This document shows, one piece after another, positions 24,784 through 32,977 of a stretch of DNA of 32,977 bases (within the stretch, counting starts at the first letter, position 1; every line of letters begins with the position of its first letter). Source of the DNA: Microbacteriaceae bacterium PS02332 (GTDB lineage: Bacteria; Actinomycetota; Actinomycetes; Actinomycetales; Microbacteriaceae); assembly GCA_029959645.1 (NCBI GenBank), contig JASCOJ010000015.1:1-32977 (forward strand), given 5' to 3'. Both the position numbers and the translations under genes were made by a program. The notes under the pieces were generated by a model. It worked only from the letters and a program-made list of their open reading frames with translations, was not told the DNA's origin and did no database searches.

Positions 24784-26805
24784 GTGGCGGACACCGTCGC
24801 ATGGCGTCCCAAGGCGGGGGAGATCCCGACCGACCCGGGCGTGTACCGGTGGCGTGACGAGAACGGCCGGGTGCTCTACGTCGGCAAGGCGAAGAACCTC
24901 CGCGCCCGCCTGAGCAACTACTTCGCACCGCTGCCGACGCTCCACGAGCGCACGCGGCGCATGGTCCTCACGGCGCGCAGCGTCGAGTGGACCACGGTCG
25001 GCTCCGAGATCGAGGCGCTCCAGCTCGAGTACACGTGGATCAAGGAGTTCGACCCGCCGTTCAACGTCAAGTTCCGGGACGACAAGTCGTACCCGTACAT
25101 GGCGATCACCCTCGGTGACGAAGCGCCGCGGGTGATGGTGACGCGGAACCGGAAGATCAAGGGCGCGAAGTACTTCGGGCCGTACCCGAAGATCTGGGCG
25201 GTGCACGACACCATCGACCTGATGATCAAGGTGTTCCCGATCCGCACGTGCTCGGACTCCTCGTACAAGCGCGCCATGCAGACCGGCAAGCCCTGCTTCC
25301 CCGGGCAGATCGGCAAGTGCGGGGGCCCGTGCTCGCAGCGCGTCACCGTCGCCGAGCACCGCGCGCTCGTCGAGGAGTTCGTCCGCTTCATGGCGAGCTA
25401 CGACCGTCGCGTGATCACCCAGCTCAAGCAGCGGATGGCCGCGTCGTCGGACGCCATGCAGTACGAGCAGGCCGCGCGTTTCCGCGACCAGGTCGAGGCG
25501 CTCGAGGCGGTGCTCGAGAAGTCCGCCGTGGTGCTCCGCGACTCGGTCGACCTCGACCTCTTCGGCATCGCCGAGGACGAGCTCGCCGCAGCGGTGCAGC
25601 TGTTCTCGGTCCGCGGCGGCCGCATCCGCGGTGTCCGCGGGTGGGTCGTCGACAAGGAACTCGACATCAGCACCGGCGACCTCGTCGAGCAGATCGTGCA
25701 GGGCGTCTACGCCGAGGGCGGCCCCCGGTCGTCCGGCGACGAGCCGCCGCGCGAGGTCGTGGTGCCCGAACTCCCCGAGGACGCCGAGGCGCTCGAGCAG
25801 TGGCTCAGCGCCCGACGGAGCGGCCGCGGGACGAAGCTCAGCACGGCCCAGCGCGGCGACCGGGCCGGCCTGGCGCGGACGGCGTCGCAGAACGCCCAGC
25901 AGGCGCTCATGCTCTACAAGACGAAGCGGTCCGCCGACTACACGACCCGTGCCGCCGCCCTCGCCGACATCCAGGAGGCCCTCGGCATGACCGAGGCGCC
26001 GCTGCGGATGGAGTGCTACGACATCTCGCACCTGCAGGGCACGAACGTCGTGGCCTCCATGGTGGTCTTCGAGGACGGGCTGCCGCGGAAGGACCAGTAC
26101 CGCCGGTACACGATCGCCGAGACCACCGACGACACCGACAGCATGTACCAGGTGCTGACCCGGCGACTCGCCCGGCTCGACGAGGACGCGGCGGTCCCGG
26201 ACGTGCCGGACGCCACGAGCGACGCCGTCGTCGAGGGCACGAAGCCCACCAAGCGGTTCGCCTACCGCCCGCAGCTGCTCGTCGTCGACGGGGGACAGCC
26301 GCAGGTCGCGGCGGCGAAGCGTGCCCTCGACGAGGCCGGGGTGCGGGACATCGCGCTCGTCGGCATCGCGAAGCGGCTCGAGGAGCTCTGGCTGCCGGAC
26401 GACGACTTCCCGGTGATCCTGCCCCGCAACTCGGAGGCGCTGTTCCTCATCCAGCGCCTCCGCGACGAGGCCCACCGGTTCGCGATCACGCACCAGCGGA
26501 CGCGGCGGAAGCGCGACGTGCGGTCGCAGCTCTCCGAGATCCCGGGTCTCGGCCCGAACCGCGTCGCCGCCCTGCTGAAGCACTTCGGTTCGGTGGCCCG
26601 GCTCCGCCAGGCCACGCCCGAGGAGGTCGCCGAGGTGCCGGGTGTCGGTCCGGCCACCGCCGCGGCCGTCGTCCGGAAGCTCACCACGGTGCCGGTCGAC
26701 GCCCCGGAGTCGGCCAGCGCGCCGACGCCGACCAGTCCGCCGACGCCGACCAGCGCGCCCGACCCGGAGGACGCGACCGCCGACGGACCGCAGCTGACGG
26801 CGTGA
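24784..26805 (+). CDS. uvrC: Excinuclease ABC subunit C
   Basis: The 673-residue nuclease that cuts on both sides of a lesion. The N-terminal GIY-YIG domain is [20 protein letters not shown] (about 18-37) with catalytic R43 region [10 protein letters not shown] cysteine cluster ([17 protein letters not shown], about 155-183) may bind an Fe-S cluster. The UVR motif ([19 protein letters not shown]) binds UvrB. The RNase H-like domain has [20 protein letters not shown] and [11 protein letters not shown] and a conserved [12 protein letters not shown]. Two helix-hairpin-helix motifs ([26 protein letters not shown]) bind DNA. A Pro/Thr tail ([12 protein letters not shown]) closes it. The GTG start directly abuts the uvrA stop, so the two are coupled. 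Confidence 0.97.
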   Translation: MADTVAWRPKAGEIPTDPGVYRWRDENGRVLYVGKAKNLRARLSNYFAPLPTLHERTRRMVLTARSVEWTTVGSEIEALQLEYTWIKEFDPPFNVKFRDDKSYPYMAITLGDEAPRVMVTRNRKIKGAKYFGPYPKIWAVHDTIDLMIKVFPIRTCSDSSYKRAMQTGKPCFPGQIGKCGGPCSQRVTVAEHRALVEEFVRFMASYDRRVITQLKQRMAASSDAMQYEQAARFRDQVEALEAVLEKSAVVLRDSVDLDLFGIAEDELAAAVQLFSVRGGRIRGVRGWVVDKELDISTGDLVEQIVQGVYAEGGPRSSGDEPPREVVVPELPEDAEALEQWLSARRSGRGTKLSTAQRGDRAGLARTASQNAQQALMLYKTKRSADYTTRAAALADIQEALGMTEAPLRMECYDISHLQGTNVVASMVVFEDGLPRKDQYRRYTIAETTDDTDSMYQVLTRRLARLDEDAAVPDVPDATSDAVVEGTKPTKRFAYRPQLLVVDGGQPQVAAAKRALDEAGVRDIALVGIAKRLEELWLPDDDFPVILPRNSEALFLIQRLRDEAHRFAITHQRTRRKRDVRSQLSEIPGLGPNRVAALLKHFGSVARLRQATPEEVAEVPGVGPATAAAVVRKLTTVPVDAPESASAPTPTSPPTPTSAPDPEDATADGPQLTA

Positions 26806-26806
26806 A

Positions 26807-26831
26807 CCCGGCCGCGGGCCTCCAGGCCGGG
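26807..26831 (+). terminator. Terminator hairpin after uvrC
   Basis: CCCGGCC (26807-26813) pairs with GGCCGGG (26825-26831) around an 11-base loop, starting one base after the uvrC stop and ending four bases before the rapZ -10 box. No T-tract. Confidence 0.6.
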
Positions 26832-26834
26832 AGA

Positions 26835-26840
26835 TACCCT
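26835..26840 (+). promoter_or_regulatory. Candidate -10 box of rapZ, with structured leader to 26944
   Basis: TACCCT predicts a start near 26847. The leader of about 98 bases would begin with a hairpin: GGACG (26847-26851) pairs with CGTCC (26870-26874), with an inner GC stem. There is no clear ribosome site before the rapZ ATG. Confidence 0.5.
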
Positions 26841-26944
26841 GGACGCGGACGTCGGGCGGCTCCGCCGGGCGTCCCGATCCGCCACCATCTGTGCGCCCCG
26901 ACGGGGCGACGCACCCGGGCACACCACGACGAAAGCCCTCGCCG

Positions 26945-27832
26945 ATGACCGAGACCACCGCGCAGCAGCAACACGACGTCCTGATCGTCACGGGCATGTC
27001 CGGGGCAGGTCGTTCGACCGTCGGGAAGGCGCTCGAGGACCTCGGGTGGTACGTCGTCGACAACCTGCCGACCCAGATGCTCGGTCCGCTCACCGACCTC
27101 GCGGACCGGGCGGGGGAGTCCATCCCGAAGATCGCGACCGTCGTCGACGTCCGCGGCGGGCGCTTCTTCACCGACCCCGAGCACGCCGTGCAGCAGCTCC
27201 GCGAGAGCACGAGCGCCCGCGTCCGCGTGCTCTTCCTCGAGGCGACCGACCAGGTCCTGGTGCGACGCTTCGAGCAGGTGCGTCGACCGCACCCGCTCCA
27301 GGGCGAGGACACCCTGCTCGACGGCATCGCCCGGGAGCGCGCCCGACTGCTCGGGCTGCGCGAGGCCTCGGACATGATCATCGACACGTCGGACCTGAAC
27401 ATCCACCAACTCGCGAACGCCGTCACCGAGCGCTTCGCGGAGGACCGGTTCGTCGGCGTCCAGGTCACCGTGATGAGCTTCGGGTTCAAGTACGGACTGC
27501 CCGCCGACGCCGACATGGTGGCCGACGTCCGGTTCATCCCGAACCCCTACTGGGTGCCGGAACTCCGTCAGCAGACCGGGCTCGACGCGCCCGTGTCCGA
27601 GTACGTCCTCGGGCAGTCCGGAGCCCGCTCGTTCGTCGACCGGTACGCCGCCGTGCTCGAGCCGGTCTTCGAGGGGTACCAGCGCGAGAACAAAAGACAC
27701 GCTACGATCGCCATCGGCTGTACCGGCGGGAAGCACCGCTCGGTCGCCATCGTCGCCGAGTTGGCGAACGTCCTCCGCGGGATGCCCGACGTCGCCGTGC
27801 GTGTGAAGAACCGAGACCTCGGCCGGGAGTGA
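26945..27832 (+). CDS. rapZ: RapZ/YvcJ family nucleotide-binding protein
   Basis: A 295-residue P-loop protein. The Walker A is [14 protein letters not shown] (17-30); arginine in place of lysine is usual in actinobacterial members. [22 protein letters not shown] and the C-terminal domain with [21 protein letters not shown] and [13 protein letters not shown] are family hallmarks. In E. coli RapZ controls GlmS through small RNAs; B. subtilis YvcJ hydrolyses GTP. The actinobacterial role is not well defined, but co-localisation with whiA is strongly conserved. ATG 26945 gives the expected N-terminus. The usual partner gene yvcK is not found between this gene and whiA. Confidence 0.95.
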   Translation: MTETTAQQQHDVLIVTGMSGAGRSTVGKALEDLGWYVVDNLPTQMLGPLTDLADRAGESIPKIATVVDVRGGRFFTDPEHAVQQLRESTSARVRVLFLEATDQVLVRRFEQVRRPHPLQGEDTLLDGIARERARLLGLREASDMIIDTSDLNIHQLANAVTERFAEDRFVGVQVTVMSFGFKYGLPADADMVADVRFIPNPYWVPELRQQTGLDAPVSEYVLGQSGARSFVDRYAAVLEPVFEGYQRENKRHATIAIGCTGGKHRSVAIVAELANVLRGMPDVAVRVKNRDLGRE

Positions 27833-27910
27833 GCGTCCCTCCGGTCGCCTTCCACGTGTGCGCCACCGGTCCCCGCCACCACCTCCCCGAAGAACGTTAG
27901 GAATGATGCT

Positions 27911-30095
<2,185 letters not shown>

Positions 30096-30099
30096 CCTG

Positions 30100-31317
30100 A
30101 TGGCTCTCCGCACCCTCGAGGACCTCGGCGACCTCGCCGGCAAGCGTGTCGTCGTCCGCTGTGACCTGAACGTCCCGCTCAAGGACGGCACGATCACCGA
30201 CGACGGCCGCGTGCGGGCGTCGCTCACCACCCTGAACACCCTGATCACCGCCGGCGCGCGCGTGATCGTGGTGTCCCACCTCGGTCGGCCGGACGGCGAA
30301 CGGAAGCCCGAGTACTCGCTCGCGCCCGTCGCCCAGCGGCTGTCCGAGCTGCTCGGCAAGCCGGTCGCCTTCGTCGACGAGACCGTCGGCGACGCGGCGA
30401 CCGCGGCTGCCGAGGCCCTCGAGGACGGCGACGTCCTGCTGCTCGAGAACCTCCGGTTCAACCCGGAGGAGACCTCGAAGGACGCCGCCGAGCGGCAGGC
30501 GTTCGCCGACCGGATCGCCGCGCTCGGCGACGCCTTCGTGTCCGACGGGTTCGGCGTCGTCCACCGCAAGCAGGCCTCCGTGTACGAGCTGGCGTCGGCG
30601 CTCCCGAGTGCCGCCGGTCAGCTCATCGAGCAGGAACTGACCGTGCTCGAGCGGCTGACGAAGGACCCGGAGCGCCCCTACACGGTGGTGCTCGGTGGGT
30701 CGAAGGTCAGCGACAAGCTCGGTGTCATCGACCACATCCTGCCGAAGGTCGACACGCTCTGCATCGGCGGCGGCATGCTCTTCACGTTCCTCGCGGCCCA
30801 GGGCCACGGGGTCGCGAAGTCGCTGCTCGAGCAGGACCAGCTCGACGTCGTCCGCGAGTACCTCTCGCGGGCCGAGCAGCTCGGCGTGACGATCGACCTG
30901 CCGACCGACGTCGTGGTCGCCTCCGGCTTCGCGGCCGACGCGGAGCACGAGACGGTCGCGGCCGACGCCATCGAGTCGTCGTCCTTCGGTGCCGACGGCA
31001 TCGGGCTCGACATCGGCCCGGAGACGGCCGAACGGTTCGCCCGCGCGGTCGCCGGCTCGAAGACGGTGTTCTGGAACGGCCCGATGGGCGTGTTCGAGTT
31101 CCCGGCCTTCGCCGCCGGCACGAAGACCGTCGCGCAGGCGCTCACCGAGGTCGACGGCCTCGGCGTCGTCGGTGGTGGCGACTCCGCCGCCGCCGTCCGC
31201 TCGCTCGGGTTCACCGACGACCAGTTCGGGCACATCTCCACGGGTGGCGGTGCGAGCCTCGAGTTCCTCGAGGGCAAGTCCCTGCCCGGCCTCGAGGCCC
31301 TGGGGTGGTCGGCATGA
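30100..31317 (+). CDS. pgk: Phosphoglycerate kinase
   Basis: A 405-residue kinase moving the phosphate of 1,3-bisphosphoglycerate to ADP. The N-terminal substrate domain has [23 protein letters not shown] and [11 protein letters not shown]. The hinge and nucleotide domain have [36 protein letters not shown] and [12 protein letters not shown] 30100 lies four bases after the gap stop, and its own stop overlaps tpiA, so the three glycolytic genes are translated together. Confidence 0.97.
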   Translation: MALRTLEDLGDLAGKRVVVRCDLNVPLKDGTITDDGRVRASLTTLNTLITAGARVIVVSHLGRPDGERKPEYSLAPVAQRLSELLGKPVAFVDETVGDAATAAAEALEDGDVLLLENLRFNPEETSKDAAERQAFADRIAALGDAFVSDGFGVVHRKQASVYELASALPSAAGQLIEQELTVLERLTKDPERPYTVVLGGSKVSDKLGVIDHILPKVDTLCIGGGMLFTFLAAQGHGVAKSLLEQDQLDVVREYLSRAEQLGVTIDLPTDVVVASGFAADAEHETVAADAIESSSFGADGIGLDIGPETAERFARAVAGSKTVFWNGPMGVFEFPAFAAGTKTVAQALTEVDGLGVVGGGDSAAAVRSLGFTDDQFGHISTGGGASLEFLEGKSLPGLEALGWSA

Positions 31318-32093
31318 CGCGCACGCCGCTCATCGCCGGTAACTGGAAGATGAACCTGGACCACCTCCAGGCCATCGCCACCGTGCAGAAGCTCGCCTGG
31401 ACGCTCAAGGACGCCCGGCACGACCACGCCGACGTCGAGGTCGCGGTGTTCCCGCCCTTCACGGACCTGCGGAGCGTGCAGACGCTCATCGCCGCGGACA
31501 AGCTGCCGCTCGCGTTCGGCGCCCAGGACCTCTCCCAGTACGACTCCGGCGCGTACACCGGTGACGTGTCCGGAGCGTTCCTCGCGGCGCTCGACGCGGC
31601 GTACGTCATCGTCGGCCACTCCGAGCGACGCACGATGCACGGCGAGACCGACGAGGTGGTCGCCGCGAAGACGGCCGCCGCGGTCAAGCACGGCCTCGTC
31701 CCGATCGTCTGCGTCGGCGAGACCGGCGAGCAGCGGGAGCAGCGCGGCGCCGGCGTGGTGCCCGTCGAGCAGCTCCAGGTCGTCCTCGACGCCGTGCAGC
31801 CGTCCGAGATCGTCGTCGCGTACGAGCCGGTCTGGGCCATCGGCTCCGGCCAGGCCGCCACCGCCGAGCAGGCCCAGGAGGAGTGCGCCGCGCTCCGCCG
31901 GGGGATCGCCGCCGCCTGGGGCGACCAGGCGGCAGCGGACACGCGTGTCCTCTACGGCGGCTCGGTCAAGTCGGGCAACATCGCGGGGTTCCTCCGTGAG
32001 CCCGACGTCGACGGTGCCCTCGTCGGGGGTGCGTCGCTCGACGTGCAGGAGTTCGCGGCGATCGCGCGCTTCCAACAGCACGTCGGTCTCTAG
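31314..32093 (+). CDS. tpiA: Triosephosphate isomerase
   Basis: A 259-residue TIM barrel that interconverts dihydroxyacetone phosphate and glyceraldehyde 3-phosphate. It shows AGNWKMN with the active-site Asn and Lys (about 9-15), IVGHSERR with the catalytic His, [11 protein letters not shown] with the catalytic Glu and start of loop 6, and [10 protein letters not shown] for phosphate binding. The ATG at 31314 overlaps the pgk stop by four bases (ATGA); the earlier in-frame ATG at 31305 is less likely. A strong terminator follows. Confidence 0.97.
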   Translation: MTRTPLIAGNWKMNLDHLQAIATVQKLAWTLKDARHDHADVEVAVFPPFTDLRSVQTLIAADKLPLAFGAQDLSQYDSGAYTGDVSGAFLAALDAAYVIVGHSERRTMHGETDEVVAAKTAAAVKHGLVPIVCVGETGEQREQRGAGVVPVEQLQVVLDAVQPSEIVVAYEPVWAIGSGQAATAEQAQEECAALRRGIAAAWGDQAAADTRVLYGGSVKSGNIAGFLREPDVDGALVGGASLDVQEFAAIARFQQHVGL

Positions 32094-32101
32094 ACCAGCA
32101 C

Positions 32102-32138
32102 CGGGAGGCGCGACGGACGGTGTCCGCCGCGCCTCCCG
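32102..32138 (+). terminator. Intrinsic terminator of the gap-pgk-tpiA operon
   Basis: Perfect 11-bp stem CGGGAGGCGCG/CGCGCCTCCCG (32102-32112 with 32128-32138), one A/C mismatch, then a five-pair stem CGGAC/GTCCG with loop GGT. It starts nine bases after the tpiA stop. Confidence 0.88.
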
Positions 32139-32186
32139 CCGTGCACCACACCCCGTCCGGGTCCCGAGCGCGCTCCGCGCGACCGG

Positions 32187-32192
32187 TATACT
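32187..32192 (+). promoter_or_regulatory. -10 box of secG-rbpA
   Basis: TATACT, one of the two boxes in the window closest to the sigma-70 consensus (five of six), with a start near 32199 and a leader of about 24 bases that contains the ribosome site GAAAGG. Confidence 0.6.
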
Positions 32193-32222
32193 CGGATGGC
32201 TGACTGACACGAAAGGTACGTC

Positions 32223-32474
32223 GTGGCGATACTCTCCGTCGTGCTGCAGGTCCTGCTCGCGATCACGAGCCTCCTGCTCACGCTCCTCATCCTGCTGCAC
32301 AAGGGCCGCGGTGGCGGCCTCTCCGACATGTTCGGCGGTGGCGTGACGAGCAACCTCGGGGCGTCCGGTGTCGCCGAGCGCAACCTGAACCGCATCACGA
32401 TCATCCTCGGGCTCCTCTGGATCTCGAGCATCATCGTGCTCGGTCTCATCAACAAGTTCACGGCAGGGAGCTGA
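32223..32474 (+). CDS. secG: Preprotein translocase subunit SecG
   Basis: An 83-residue membrane protein that assists SecYE in export. Two hydrophobic helices, VVLQVLLAITSLLLTLLILL (about 5-24) and ITIILGLLWISSIIVLGLI (about 59-77), flank the cytosolic loop HKGRGGGLSDMFGGG, the SecG signature. GTG 32223 with GAAAGG upstream. It lies behind tpiA as in most actinobacteria but has its own promoter beyond the tpiA terminator. Confidence 0.95.
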   Translation: MAILSVVLQVLLAITSLLLTLLILLHKGRGGGLSDMFGGGVTSNLGASGVAERNLNRITIILGLLWISSIIVLGLINKFTAGS

Positions 32475-32475
32475 C

Positions 32476-32835
32476 ATGGCATCCGGTGGAAGCGCCATCC
32501 GGGGGTCGCGCGTCGGCGCTGGCCCGATGGGCGAACAGGACCGCGGGGTCCAGGCCGAGCGCGTCGCGATCTCCTACTGGGACGCGATGGGCAACGAGGT
32601 CGTGCGGTACTTCTCCGCGACCCTCCCCGACGACGAGATCCCGGAGACGGTCGATTCGCCGTCGACCGGTCTCCCGGCCGGGCGTGACAAGGAGAACCCG
32701 CCGCAGGTCACCAAGACCGAGCCCTACAAGACGCACCTCGCGTACGTGAAGGAGCGCCGCACCGAGGAAGAGGCAGCGCAGCTCCTCGAGGACGCGCTGC
32801 AGCAGCTCCGGCAGCGTCGCGGCACCGCGAAGTAG
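32476..32835 (+). CDS. rbpA: RNA polymerase-binding protein RbpA
   Basis: A 119-residue actinobacteria-specific factor that binds the principal sigma factor and core RNA polymerase and helps open promoters. The N-terminal tail has IRGSRVGAG, the RbpA core signature; a beta-rich core follows (VAISYWDAMGNEVVRYFS), then PYKTHLAYVKERRTEEEAAQLLEDAL, the basic linker and sigma-interaction helix. No cysteine is present, so the zinc site known from Streptomyces RbpA is missing. The ATG is one base after the secG stop, with GGGAG inside the secG end, so both are coupled. Confidence 0.93.
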   Translation: MASGGSAIRGSRVGAGPMGEQDRGVQAERVAISYWDAMGNEVVRYFSATLPDDEIPETVDSPSTGLPAGRDKENPPQVTKTEPYKTHLAYVKERRTEEEAAQLLEDALQQLRQRRGTAK

Positions 32836-32848
32836 CACCGCGTCTATC

Positions 32849-32885
32849 CGAAGGCCCCCGCACCGATCCGGTGCGGGGGCCTTCG
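32849..32885 (+). terminator. Intrinsic terminator after rbpA
   Basis: A perfect 17-bp stem (32849-32865 with 32869-32885) with loop ATC, 13 bases after the rbpA stop. Confidence 0.92.
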
Positions 32886-32977
32886 TCGTACCGCCCGGCC
32901 GGGGCGGAGCAGTCCCGACAGACGGACGGGCGGGCCCGGGCCCGCGGGGTCCCGGGCGCCCCGCCCGGGGGGGGGGG
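32886..32977. other. Gene-free G+C-only end of window, closing in a G homopolymer
   Basis: No gene or signal is seen. From about 32927 the sequence is almost only G and C, and it ends in 11 G (32967-32977). This looks like an assembly or sequencing end, not biology. Confidence 0.6.

Noticed and set aside
26985-27040. RapZ P-loop with arginine in place of lysine as a defect
   Set aside because: GxxGxGRS is common in actinobacterial RapZ proteins, so it is a family trait and not damage.
20758-27537. Open frame of 2259 codons on the minus strand across uvrA, uvrC and rapZ
   Set aside because: It is antisense to three well-supported genes in the frame that stays open in G+C-rich coding DNA, is Arg/Glu/Asp/Val-rich and low in complexity, and has no motif or ribosome site.

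Overview
The window is strongly G+C-rich, with GTG starts, 1-4 bp start/stop overlaps, few Shine-Dalgarno sites and many TANNNT boxes placed 6-8 bases before the start codon. It carries RbpA, WhiA and an ANTAR response regulator next to polA. This marks a high-G+C actinobacterium. The gene order (response regulator-polA-rpsA-coaE-uvrB-uvrA and uvrC-rapZ-whiA-gap-pgk-tpiA-secG-rbpA) and the protein flavour suggest Microbacteriaceae, perhaps close to Curtobacterium; the family-level call is an inference. The right end runs into a G homopolymer and looks like a contig end.

Bases 1-8951 hold a type VII (ESX-like) secretion locus. The minus-strand operon reads FHA/RDD/zinc-ribbon protein, short EccB-like membrane protein, EccD, MinD-like protein, EccC and a second MinD-like protein cut by the left edge. 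Almost every junction downstream of the FHA gene is a 1-4 bp overlap. Divergently, two small WXG100-like proteins (8285-8951) are the likely secreted pair; neither has a canonical WxG. Both MinD-like proteins lack the P-loop lysine, and the EccB-like protein has no periplasmic domain. The visible machinery is therefore an unusual, apparently reduced version, although more genes may lie beyond the left edge.

Bases 9014-9228 hold a tRNA-Leu(CAA) gene. Its 3' end is repeated twice more in tandem as 55-bp units, an arrangement resembling the repeats downstream of E. coli tyrT. It is the least expected structure in the window.

Bases 9254-24783 are chromosomal core: PdtaR-type antitermination regulator, GNAT acetyltransferase, hotdog thioesterase, DNA polymerase I (proofreading site apparently lost), a DUF885 metallopeptidase-like protein, ribosomal protein S1 with a long leader, a SAM methyltransferase, dephospho-CoA kinase, UvrB, an SDR oxidoreductase overlapping uvrB, and UvrA. 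UvrC follows UvrA with no intervening base, so the complete UvrABC excision system is encoded within about 8 kb, with polymerase I nearby for resynthesis.

Bases 26806-32885 hold rapZ and whiA (without the yvcK gene that usually sits between them), then the lower-glycolysis operon gap-pgk-tpiA behind a leader with a perfect 8-3-8 palindrome, and finally secG-rbpA. Strong hairpin terminators close several units: 8963-8998, 9890-9928, 17109-17159, 32102-32138 and 32849-32885. No gene-free stretch exceeds 300 bases.
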